A DNA stretch of 64,000 nt from Burkholderia metallica (GTDB lineage Bacteria; Pseudomonadota; Gammaproteobacteria; Burkholderiales; Burkholderiaceae). This document shows, one piece after another, positions 54,445 through 62,297 of the stretch. The notes beneath the pieces were generated by a model. It worked only from the letters and a program-made list of their open reading frames with translations. It did not search any database and was not told the DNA's origin. The stretch spans positions 1-64,000 of the forward strand of contig NZ_CADFDB010000011.1 of assembly GCF_902832845.1 (NCBI RefSeq), in the 5' to 3' direction. The translations under genes were made by a program, and so were the position numbers. Numbering within the stretch: position 1 is the stretch's first letter; each line of letters starts with the position of its first letter.

Positions 54445-55923
54445 ATGCACTCGGACTATCTCGCGCACGACGCGATCGGCCTCGCCGCACTGGTGCGCGA
54501 ACGCAAGGCGAGCCCGCGCGAGCTGCTCGACGCCGCGATCGGCCAGGCCGAAGCGGTCAACGGCGCGATCAACGCGATCGTGCTGCAGGACTATGAAGCC
54601 GCGCGCCAGCGCGCGGCGGCCGCGCCCGACGGCGGCGCCGGCGCGCCGTTCGCCGGCGTGCCGTATCTCGTGAAGGATCTCGGCGCGGCGGTCGCCGGGC
54701 TGCCGTTGTCGATGGGCAGCCGGCACTACCGCTATTTCGTGCCCGCCGACGATTCGCCGGTGATCGCGCGCAGCCGCGCGGCCGGTCTCAACGTGTTCGG
54801 CAAGACCAACACGTCGGAGATGGGCCAGATGCCGTACACCGAACCCGAGCTGTTCGGCGCGTGCCGCAATCCGTGGAATCTCGATCACACGCCCGGCGGC
54901 TCGAGCGGCGGCGCGGCCGCGGCCGTCGCGGCCGGCATCGTGCCGCTCGCGCACGCGTCCGACGGCGGCGGCTCGATCCGCATTCCGGCGTCGTGCTGCG
55001 GGCTGTTCGGCCTGAAGCCGAGCCGCAACCCGGTACTCGTCGACCTGCCGTCGAACGGCGAGCTGGTGGTCCAGCACGCGGTCACGCGCAGCGTGCGCGA
55101 CAGCGCGCTGCTGCTCGACGTGACGACGGGCCAGACCTTGCCGAGCGGCGCGCCCGGCACGTTCCTCGGCGAACTCGACACGCCGCCCGGCCCGCTGCGG
55201 ATCGGCCTCGTGCTCGACCCGATGCTCGCGCCGGCGCTCGCCGACGACACGCGCGCCGCGCTCGACGACGCCGCGGCGCTGCTCGAATCGCTCGGCCACC
55301 ACGTCGAGCCGGCGACGCTGCACGTCGACTACGCGCGCGCGGCCGAAACCTTCCTCACGCTCTGGGCGACGATCGCCGAGGAGATGGTGCTCGGCGCGCG
55401 TGCGCTGACCGGCCGCACGCCGAAGCGCGGCGAATTCGAAGCGGCGACGTGGGCGATGGCCGTGGTCGGCCGGCGCCTCGCGCGCACGCGGCTGCCGGAC
55501 GTGCTCGAATGGCAGCGCCAGCTCACCGTGCAGGTGTCCGGCCTCGTGTCGCGCTACGACGCGATCCTGTGCGCGTCGCTCGCGGGCCCGCCGGTGAAGA
55601 TCGGCGAGCTGCAGCCGACGCCGTACGAGACCGCGCAGATGAAGGTGCTCGCGGCGCTCCCGGTGAAGCCGCTGTTGAAGGAAATGCTCGCGAGGTCGTC
55701 GGAAAAGGCGTTCACGTGGGCCGGCTGCACCGAGCTGTTCAACCTGACCGGCCAGCCGGCGATGTCGGTACCGCTCTACTGGAACGCGCGCGGGCTGCCG
55801 ATCGGCGTGCAGTTCGCCGCGCGTCACACCGACGATGGATTGCTGCTCAGGCTCGCGCGGCAGCTCGAACAGGCGCGGCCGTGGTTGGACCGCCGCCCGC
55901 CGCTGATGCAGGCGCAGCGCTGA
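54445..55923 (+). CDS. amidase signature family enzyme
   Basis: 492 residues. The Ser-cisSer-Lys triad is present: lysine in PYLVKDLG near 74-81, cis-serine and glycine/serine region [17 protein letters not shown] near 150-166, and [21 protein letters not shown] near 174-194 with the nucleophile serine. It could act on amides, ureas or aryl acyl amides. I chose ATG 54445; an ATG-start frame upstream at 54403 would add 14 residues. The gene is 80 bp after the hydrolase. Confidence 0.9.
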   Translation: MHSDYLAHDAIGLAALVRERKASPRELLDAAIGQAEAVNGAINAIVLQDYEAARQRAAAAPDGGAGAPFAGVPYLVKDLGAAVAGLPLSMGSRHYRYFVPADDSPVIARSRAAGLNVFGKTNTSEMGQMPYTEPELFGACRNPWNLDHTPGGSSGGAAAAVAAGIVPLAHASDGGGSIRIPASCCGLFGLKPSRNPVLVDLPSNGELVVQHAVTRSVRDSALLLDVTTGQTLPSGAPGTFLGELDTPPGPLRIGLVLDPMLAPALADDTRAALDDAAALLESLGHHVEPATLHVDYARAAETFLTLWATIAEEMVLGARALTGRTPKRGEFEAATWAMAVVGRRLARTRLPDVLEWQRQLTVQVSGLVSRYDAILCASLAGPPVKIGELQPTPYETAQMKVLAALPVKPLLKEMLARSSEKAFTWAGCTELFNLTGQPAMSVPLYWNARGLPIGVQFAARHTDDGLLLRLARQLEQARPWLDRRPPLMQAQR

Positions 55924-55952
55924 CGCACGCGGCCCCGCCGCGCAGGCGGGCC

Positions 55953-55990
55953 GAAAAAAAAGCCCCGCCGGCACGAACCGGCGGGGCTTT
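55953..55990. terminator. bidirectional terminator between amidase and metF
   Basis: AAAGCCCCGCCGG (55959-55971) pairs with CCGGCGGGGCTTT (55978-55990). A run of eight A on the left gives a T run for the minus-strand metF operon. Confidence 0.9.
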
Positions 55991-56014
55991 CACGCAGGCA
56001 GCGCGTGAGCGCGC

Positions 56015-56845
56015 TTACCCGTCGAGCCGTTCGCAGATCGTCCGCGTCGCGGCCGCCGCGTTCAGCGTATAGAAGTGCAGCCCGGGCACGCCCGCGTCGA
56101 TCAGGCGCTGGCACAGGCCGGTGACGACGTCCGCGCCGAACGCGCGGATCGATTCGCGATCGTCGCCGAAGCTCTCGAGCCGGCGCGCCACCCAGCGCGG
56201 CACTTCGGCGCCGCACATCTCGGAAAAGCGCATCAGCTGCGAGAAGTTCGTGATCGGCATGATGCCCGGCACGATCGGCACGTCCACACCCAGCTTGCGC
56301 GCATCGTCGACGAAGCGGAAATACGCGTCGGCGTTGAAGAAATACTGCGTGATCGCGGAATTCGCGCCGGCTTTCACCTTGCGCGCGAAATTCTCGAGAT
56401 CGGCCTTCGGCGAGCGCGCCTGCGGGTGGTACTCCGGATAGCCGGCCACCTCGATGTGGAACCAGTCGCCATGCTCGGCGCGGATGAAGCTGACGAGCTC
56501 GGACGCGTAGCGCAGCTCGCCGACCGCGCCCATCCCGGACGGCAGGTCGCCGCGCAGCGCGACGATGTGCCGGATGCCGTACGAGCGGTACTGGTCGAGG
56601 ATCGCACGCAGGCTGTCGCGCGACGAGCCGATGCACGACAGGTGCGGCGCGGCCTCGAGGCCGTCCTTCTGCATGTCGAGCACGGTATCGAGCGTGCCCT
56701 GCTGCGTCGAGCCGCCGGCGCCGAACGTCACGGAGACGAATTTCGGCTTCAGCGGCAACAGCTGCGCACGCGTGGTGCGCAGCTTCTCGACGCCTTCCGC
56801 CGTCTTCGGCGGGAAGAATTCAAACGAGAGTTCGATCGGTTTCAT
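56015..56845 (-). CDS. metF: methylenetetrahydrofolate reductase
   Basis: 276-residue flavoprotein making 5-methyltetrahydrofolate for methionine synthesis. ELSFEFFPPKTAEGVEKL at 5-22 (catalytic glutamate in the FEFFPPK motif), SVTFGAGGSTQQGT near 38-51, HLSCIGSSRD near 68 and ALRGDLPSG near 95-103 are all typical. Short bacterial type without the regulatory domain. Last of three genes after ahcY and the holin-like gene, 24 bp from the latter, so controlled by the SAH riboswitch if cotranscribed. Confidence 0.96.
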   Translation of the reverse strand: MKPIELSFEFFPPKTAEGVEKLRTTRAQLLPLKPKFVSVTFGAGGSTQQGTLDTVLDMQKDGLEAAPHLSCIGSSRDSLRAILDQYRSYGIRHIVALRGDLPSGMGAVGELRYASELVSFIRAEHGDWFHIEVAGYPEYHPQARSPKADLENFARKVKAGANSAITQYFFNADAYFRFVDDARKLGVDVPIVPGIMPITNFSQLMRFSEMCGAEVPRWVARRLESFGDDRESIRAFGADVVTGLCQRLIDAGVPGLHFYTLNAAAATRTICERLDG

Positions 56846-56869
56846 GATTCGGTGGGAACACGCCCATGC

Positions 56870-57223
56870 TCAGCCGATGTCGCGCTGACCGAAGATCAGT
56901 GCGGACAACAGCCACGACACGATGCTGTACAGGATCGAACCGAAGAACGCGGACCAGAACCCCGACACCTCGAAGCCCTTCAGCAGCGACGACGCGAACC
57001 AGAAGCACAACGCGTTCACGACGAGGATGAACACCCCGAGCGTGACGATCGTGACGGGCAGCGTGAGCAGGATCAGCACCGGACGGATCACCGTGTTGAT
57101 CAGGCCGAGCACGACCGCGACGATCAGTGCCGTGCCGAAGCTCTTGATGTGGATCGACGGCACGAGGTACGTGATGATCAGCAGCGCGAGCGCGTTGATG
57201 ACCCAGGTGAGGATGACGCTCAT
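56870..57223 (-). CDS. phage-holin-4 family membrane protein (YvlD-like)
   Basis: 117 residues with four hydrophobic helices covering nearly the whole length. VVLGLINTVIRPVLILLTLPVTIVTLG near 37-63 is the family hallmark (N-x-I-R-P then LPxT). Despite the name, chromosomal members are not known lysis proteins; role unknown. No phage genes are near. It lies between ahcY and metF, and that position is recurrent in beta-proteobacteria as I recall, but there is no known methyl-cycle role. Confidence 0.87.
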   Translation of the reverse strand: MSVILTWVINALALLIITYLVPSIHIKSFGTALIVAVVLGLINTVIRPVLILLTLPVTIVTLGVFILVVNALCFWFASSLLKGFEVSGFWSAFFGSILYSIVSWLLSALIFGQRDIG

Positions 57224-57322
57224 GGAGTGCTCCGGTTCGGTTGTCGATCGGTACGATCAGTGGCCGCCGCCGGCCGCCGCAAGCGCCCGAAGGCGCACCG
57301 CGGCAGCCGGCGGCGCATCGGA

Positions 57323-58741
57323 TCAGTAGCGGTAGTGGTTCGGCTTGAACGGGCCGTCCTTCTGCACGCCGATGTACGCGGCCTGCTCGTCCGACAGCAC
57401 GGACAGGTTCGCGCCGATGCGCGCGAGGTGCAGGCGCGCGACCTTTTCATCGAGGTGCTTCGGCAGCACGTACACCTTGTTCTCGTACTCGCTGCCGCGC
57501 ACGAACAGCTCGATCTGCGCGAGCGTCTGGTTCGCGAACGAGTTCGACATCACGAACGACGGGTGGCCGGTCGCGCAGCCGAGGTTCACGAGGCGGCCTT
57601 CCGCCAGCAGGATCACGCGCTTGCCGTCCGGGAAGATGATGTGGTCGACCTGCGGCTTGATGTTTTCCCACTGGTACTGGCGCGTCGACGCAACGTCGAT
57701 TTCCGAGTCGAAGTGGCCGATGTTGCAGACGATCGCGTTGTGGCGCATCGCCTTCATGTGATCGTGGTTGATCACGTGGTAGTTGCCGGTCGCCGTCACG
57801 AAGATGTCGGCCTTGTCGGCCGCGTATTCCATCGTCACGACGCGGTAGCCTTCCATCGCCGCCTGCAGCGCGCAGATCGGGTCGATTTCGGTGACCCACA
57901 CGGTCGCGCCCAGGCCGCGCAGCGACTGCGCGCAGCCCTTGCCCACGTCGCCGTAGCCCGCGACGACCGCGACCTTGCCCGCGATCATCACGTCGGTCGC
58001 GCGCTTGATGCCGTCGACCAGCGATTCACGGCAGCCGTACAGGTTGTCGAACTTCGACTTCGTGACCGAATCGTTCACGTTGAATGCCGGGAACGGCAGG
58101 CGGCCGTCCTTTTCCATCTGGTACAGGCGGTGCACGCCGGTCGTGGTTTCTTCGGTCACGCCCTTGATGTGCGCGAGGCGCGTCGAGTACCAGGTCGGGT
58201 CCGCGTCGAGGTGCTTCGCGATCGACTTGTACAGCGCGACTTCTTCCTCGTTGGTCGGCTTCGCGATCACCGAACGGTCCTTCTCGGCCTTCGCGCCGAG
58301 GATCAGCAGCAGCGTGGCGTCGCCGCCGTCGTCCAGGATCATGTTCGCGAATTCGCCGTTCGGCCATTCGAAGATGCGGTGCGAGAACTCCCAGTATTCG
58401 TCGAGCGATTCGCCCTTGAACGCGAACACCGGCGTGCCGGCTTCGACGATCGCGGCAGCCGCGTGGTCCTGCGTCGAGAAGATGTTGCACGACGCCCAGC
58501 GGACGTCCGCGCCGAGCGCCTTCAGCGTCTCGATCAGCACGCCCGTCTGGATCGTCATGTGCAGCGAGCCGGCAATGCGCGCGCCCTTCAGCGGCTGCTG
58601 CGCCTTGTATTCGTCGCGGATCTGCACGAGGCCCGGCATTTCGGTCTCGGCGATGTTCAGTTCCTTGCGGCCCCAGCCGGCCAGCGCCATGTCGGCGACG
58701 ACGTAATCCTGGGAAGCCTTGGAATCGATAATGGCGTTCAT
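57323..58741 (-). CDS. ahcY: S-adenosylhomocysteinase
   Basis: 472 residues. It hydrolyses S-adenosylhomocysteine to adenosine and homocysteine, removing the inhibitor of methyltransferases. Landmarks are GSLHMTIQT near 59-67, [21 protein letters not shown] near 221-241 (catalytic Lys/Asp), the NAD loop [15 protein letters not shown] near 260-274 and the C-terminal KPNHYRY that closes the NAD site. Includes the about 40-residue insert of the long bacterial form. Start 58741 follows AAAGGAGGG; a GTG one codon upstream is possible. An SAH riboswitch precedes it. Confidence 0.97.
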   Translation of the reverse strand: MNAIIDSKASQDYVVADMALAGWGRKELNIAETEMPGLVQIRDEYKAQQPLKGARIAGSLHMTIQTGVLIETLKALGADVRWASCNIFSTQDHAAAAIVEAGTPVFAFKGESLDEYWEFSHRIFEWPNGEFANMILDDGGDATLLLILGAKAEKDRSVIAKPTNEEEVALYKSIAKHLDADPTWYSTRLAHIKGVTEETTTGVHRLYQMEKDGRLPFPAFNVNDSVTKSKFDNLYGCRESLVDGIKRATDVMIAGKVAVVAGYGDVGKGCAQSLRGLGATVWVTEIDPICALQAAMEGYRVVTMEYAADKADIFVTATGNYHVINHDHMKAMRHNAIVCNIGHFDSEIDVASTRQYQWENIKPQVDHIIFPDGKRVILLAEGRLVNLGCATGHPSFVMSNSFANQTLAQIELFVRGSEYENKVYVLPKHLDEKVARLHLARIGANLSVLSDEQAAYIGVQKDGPFKPNHYRY

Positions 58742-58778
58742 CACGCCCTCCTTTCTAAAAAGTTTCTAGATTGGTGAC

Positions 58779-58887
58779 GTGAGCGCCGTTCAGGAAGCGG
58801 AGCCGGCGCGGTTGTGCCGCACGACTGCTTGGTGAAGCCTTCCGAGCCTGGCGGACACAGGAGGTCCGTCGCAACGCTCCTCGGAAA
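58779..58887 (-). promoter_or_regulatory. SAH riboswitch of the ahcY operon
   Basis: Read on the minus strand, the leader has the conserved strands of the S-adenosylhomocysteine riboswitch in order: CCGAGGAGCGTTGCGACGG near 58866-58884, then CCAGGCTCGG near 58842-58851, then GAACGGCGCTCAC near 58779-58791. The CCGAG/CTCGG pair forms the P1-like helix, and GAGCG can pair with CGCTC for the pseudoknot. It switches ahcY on when SAH accumulates. A -10 box TACAAT is at 58897-58902, placing the transcript start near 58890. Confidence 0.88.
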
Positions 58888-58967
58888 ACGGAGGGGATTG
58901 TAGCAAATCGGCGCGCGAAATGCGCATGCGCCGCGCGGCATCGGCGCGCGCGGGCGTCAAGAAAGGG

Positions 58968-59702
58968 TCAGGACTCCGCGCCGACCCACGCCTGTTCGCG
59001 CAGCCGCGCGCGCAGGCGCGCGACGGCCTGGCTGTGCAGCTGGCACACGCGCGACTCGCTCACTTCGAGCACCGCGCCGATCTCGCGCAGATTCAGACCC
59101 CGTTCGTAGTACAGCGACATCAGCAGCTTCTCGCGCTCCGGCAGCCGCTCGATCGCCTCGACGAGCGCTTCGCGCAGGTGCTCGTCGAGCAGCGCCGACA
59201 GCGGATCGGCGTGATCGACACGGTAGCGGTCGAGAAACGGCTCGTCGTCGGCCGCGCGGTCGAAATCCTCGTAGTAGATGAGCTGGCTGCCGTGCAGGTC
59301 CTGCAGCATCCCCTGATACTCGTCGAGCGGCATGTTCAGGTGCTGCGCGATCTCGGTCTCGGTCGCCGAGCGGCCCAGATGCTGTTCGATCTGGTGCACC
59401 GCGTGCTCGACTTCGCGCGACGTCTTGCGCAGGCTGCGCGGCAGCCAGTCGTTGCTGCGCAGCTCGTCGAGCATCGCGCCGCGGATGCGCTGCGTCGCGT
59501 AGGTCTCGAACTGCGCGCCCTGGTCCTCCTTGTAGCGGCCGGCCGCGTCCATCAGGCCGATCATGCCGGCCTGGATCAGATCGTCGAGGTCGACGCTCGC
59601 CGGCATCTTCGCGACGAGCTGCAGCCCCAGGCGCCGTACGAGCGGCGCATATTGCGCGAGCACGTCGGCCTGGGACATCTTTCCTTGAGCGTTGTACATC
59701 AT
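58968..59702 (-). CDS. fliA: flagellar sigma factor sigma-28
   Basis: 244 residues of a sigma70 group 3 factor. Region 2 (VDLDDLIQAGMIGLMDAAGRYKEDQGAQFETYA near 37-69), region 3 (about 100-150) and region 4 with helix-turn-helix (LNLREIGAVLEVSESRVCQLHSQAV near 203-227) are all present. It drives class III flagellar and chemotaxis genes. ATG 59702 lies seven bases after AAGGAG; another ATG follows immediately at 59699. It is downstream of flhG by 23 bp in a flhA-flhF-flhG-fliA order. Confidence 0.95.
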   Translation of the reverse strand: MMYNAQGKMSQADVLAQYAPLVRRLGLQLVAKMPASVDLDDLIQAGMIGLMDAAGRYKEDQGAQFETYATQRIRGAMLDELRSNDWLPRSLRKTSREVEHAVHQIEQHLGRSATETEIAQHLNMPLDEYQGMLQDLHGSQLIYYEDFDRAADDEPFLDRYRVDHADPLSALLDEHLREALVEAIERLPEREKLLMSLYYERGLNLREIGAVLEVSESRVCQLHSQAVARLRARLREQAWVGAES

Positions 59703-59725
59703 GGCCCCTCTCCTTCCGATGGCGC

Positions 59726-60550
59726 TCACGCGGCGTGTGCCGCGCCCGCCTCATACGACGGCTTGCCGCCCGCGTGCACGGCGCGGCCCGCACCCGCGCC
59801 CGAGCGCGGGCGCATCGGCCAGTACAGCAGGTCGGCGGCAATCTGCCGGTAGTCGCGCGCGGCGGCCGACGACGGGAACGCGTCGACCGCGGCACGCATC
59901 AGCTCGCGCGCATGCTCGACGAGCGGATCGGCGCTCACGCAGCCCGCATCGGCGATCGATACCGCCAGGTAGCGGCTCGCGACGCCCGCGAGATTGTCGA
60001 ACGCGACCTTCGCGTCCGCGGGGCTGCCGACGTGATTGGTCAGCACGCGGAACTGCGCGACCGCATGGGCGTAATGAAGCCGCTTCATGCACGCGTACGC
60101 CTCGGTGATCGCCTGCGCGGCGACCCGCGTGACGACCAGCACGTCGTGCGCTTCGCGCGCGAGCGCCGAGAACGATCCGTCGGCGCCGAGCTGCGCGTCG
60201 ACGAGCACGATGTCGGACGGCCCGTCGATGAAGTCGCTCAATTGCGCGCCGGTGTAGCCGGCCCGCGCGAGCCGCGCGGCCGCGCACAGGCCGAAGCCGG
60301 CCGCGACCCGCGTGCGCTCGCCGTCGCGCAGCCATGCGCCCGCGAGCGTCGCGCTGGCCGAATGCACGTCGGCGCGCTCGTCGACGACGAGCACGTCCTT
60401 GCCGAGCGACGCGAGCGCCGCCGCCAGGTTCACGACGGTGGACGTGCAGCCGACACTCGCCGGCCCGCCCGTCACCGCGACGATGCGCGACGCGCGCCCG
60501 GCCAGCAGGCGCCGCAGCCCTTCGGCCTGGTCGATGGTTCGTTTATCCAA
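59726..60550 (-). CDS. flhG: flagellar number regulator FlhG with degenerate P-loop
   Basis: 274-residue MinD/ParA-like protein. An N-terminal DQAEGLRRLL helix (7-16) matches the DQAxxLR element that activates FlhF GTPase. The Walker A region reads VTGGPASVGCTS near 26-37: both lysines of the usual KGGxGKS are absent. Walker A-prime DVLVVDERAD is near 52-61 and a Walker B-like IVLVDAQ near 113-119. Start TTG 60550 overlaps the flhF stop by 8 bp. It limits flagellar number at the pole. Confidence 0.9.
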   Translation of the reverse strand: MDKRTIDQAEGLRRLLAGRASRIVAVTGGPASVGCTSTVVNLAAALASLGKDVLVVDERADVHSASATLAGAWLRDGERTRVAAGFGLCAAARLARAGYTGAQLSDFIDGPSDIVLVDAQLGADGSFSALAREAHDVLVVTRVAAQAITEAYACMKRLHYAHAVAQFRVLTNHVGSPADAKVAFDNLAGVASRYLAVSIADAGCVSADPLVEHARELMRAAVDAFPSSAAARDYRQIAADLLYWPMRPRSGAGAGRAVHAGGKPSYEAGAAHAA

Positions 60551-62297
60551 ATCGCACCTCGTGCAGCTCGGCGGTGGAACGTGCGGTCAGTGCGGAAAGC
60601 AGCGTCGGCATGTCGTCGTCTTGCGGCACGAAGGGCGAGCCGTCGCGCGGTACACAGAACGCGCTCTTCAGCAGGAAGCGGGTCGATGCGACGTACAGGT
60701 TCTCCGGCACCTTCTGGCCGGTCGACACGTAGTGGACCGGCAGCTTGTAGCGGATCACCGTGTCGAGCACGCCGCCGAGGTGGGTCGCCTCGTCGAGCTT
60801 CGTGAGAATGCAGCCGGCGAGGTCCGGATGCTCGCCCGCGCTGCGATACGCCTGCACGACTTCGTTGAGCGTGTCGCCGTGGCTCGTCGCGTTCAGCAGC
60901 AGCAGGCGCTGCACCGGCGCGTTCGCGCCGTGCAGCATCGCGATCTGGTCGGACACCGCGCGGTCGCGCTGGCTCATGCCGATCGTGTCGATCAGCACGA
61001 TGTGCTTGTTGCGCAGCTCGGACAGCGCGAGCGCGAGATCGCCCGCGTCCTTCACCGCGTGCACGGGCACGCCGAGGATCTTGCCGAAGATGCGCAGTTG
61101 TTCGTGGCCGCCGATCCGGTAGCTGTCGGTGGTCAGCAGCGCGACCTTGCTCGCGCCGAAGCGCATCACGCAGCGTGCGGCCAGCTTCGCGGTGGTGGTG
61201 GTCTTGCCGACGCCGGTCGGCCCCATCAGCGCGAACACGCCGCCGCGCTCCATCAGCGCGTCCTCGCTGTCGAGCACCGGCAGGTTCGACGCGAGCACCG
61301 ACTGCGCCCAGTCGACGGCCTGCTCGAAGGTCTGCGCGCCGTCGCCCGCCGGCAGGTTGTCGACCAGCATCCGCACGAGCTGCGCGGAGAAGCCGGCGGC
61401 GAACAGGTGCTTCGTCAGCGCGCCATGCACGGCGCTGCGACGCTGGCGGTCGTGCCACATCAGGTTGTCGAACTGCGCTTCCATCATCCCGCGCAACTCG
61501 CCCAGCTCCTGCATCACCGTATCGTTGACGATCCGCTCGATGCGCGACTTCACCGCATCGGCGACCGCGGCGGCCGCATCGGCGGACAGGCGCGTGCGTT
61601 CGGCCGCCTTCGCGGCGTGCGTCGCACCCGGGTCGGGCGTGCGCACGGCCGCGGCCGGCATCCGGCGCTCGGCGTCGCGCACGATGTCGCGTGCCCAGTC
61701 GGGCGGCGTCGCGCTCGCGGCGGCCGGCGCGGCCGGCGCGCTCGCCTGCGGCACGGCGGGCGCCGCGTGCGCCCGGGCAATCAGCGCGTCGCGCTGCTGC
61801 GTCAGGCGCTTCGCGTGCTCGACCAGCCACGGCGCGGGTTCGGAGGTCGCGGCCGGCGCACCGGCGGCAGGCGCGGCGACCGACGGCATGTCCGCCGGCG
61901 CAGCCGCGTCGATCGAAGGCGGCGCGACCGGGTCGTGCGCGTCCTGCGCATCGGCGCTGGCGCCGAATACCGACGAGAACACGTCCGGCAACCCGCCTTC
62001 GCCTGCCGCATACGGATTGGCGACCACCGGGCGGGCCGACGTCGCACCCGGGCGCGCGACGATGCCCGGCACCGCGGCGGCCGGCACGGAATCCGGCGCG
62101 CGCGACGCGGCGATGCGCGGGCGTGCCGCAGCCGGCGGCGCCACGGCGGCCAGGTCCGAATCGGCGAGTGCGACGATTTCCACGCTGCCGTCATCGAGCG
62201 TGCGGTTCGACAGCACGACCGCGTCGGCGCCGAGCGCCTCGCGCACGAGACGAAGTGCGTCGCGGCTCGTTGCGCCGGTGAATTTGCGAATGTTCAA
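60543..62297 (-). CDS. flhF: flagellar GTPase FlhF
   Basis: 584 residues: an N-terminal B domain (about 1-55), a long Ala/Pro-rich linker to about 260, then the SRP-type N and GTPase domains. G1 is GPTGVGKTTTTAKLA near 362-376, G3 DTIGMSQRD near 437-445 and G4 TKLDEATH near 496-503. FlhF fixes the site of flagellum assembly. The start is TTG 62297, which overlaps the flhA stop (TTGA). The linker is longer than in enterics, as usual for beta-proteobacteria. Confidence 0.94.
   Translation of the reverse strand: MNIRKFTGATSRDALRLVREALGADAVVLSNRTLDDGSVEIVALADSDLAAVAPPAAARPRIAASRAPDSVPAAAVPGIVARPGATSARPVVANPYAAGEGGLPDVFSSVFGASADAQDAHDPVAPPSIDAAAPADMPSVAAPAAGAPAATSEPAPWLVEHAKRLTQQRDALIARAHAAPAVPQASAPAAPAAASATPPDWARDIVRDAERRMPAAAVRTPDPGATHAAKAAERTRLSADAAAAVADAVKSRIERIVNDTVMQELGELRGMMEAQFDNLMWHDRQRRSAVHGALTKHLFAAGFSAQLVRMLVDNLPAGDGAQTFEQAVDWAQSVLASNLPVLDSEDALMERGGVFALMGPTGVGKTTTTAKLAARCVMRFGASKVALLTTDSYRIGGHEQLRIFGKILGVPVHAVKDAGDLALALSELRNKHIVLIDTIGMSQRDRAVSDQIAMLHGANAPVQRLLLLNATSHGDTLNEVVQAYRSAGEHPDLAGCILTKLDEATHLGGVLDTVIRYKLPVHYVSTGQKVPENLYVASTRFLLKSAFCVPRDGSPFVPQDDDMPTLLSALTARSTAELHEVRFG

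Noticed and set aside
56870-57223. Holin gene as evidence of a prophage
   Set aside because: It belongs to the chromosomal YvlD-like group and no lysin, capsid, integrase or attachment site is nearby.
56075-58777. A 900-codon plus-strand frame over metF, the holin-like gene and ahcY
   Set aside because: Shadow frame. The three minus-strand genes and the riboswitch explain this sequence fully.
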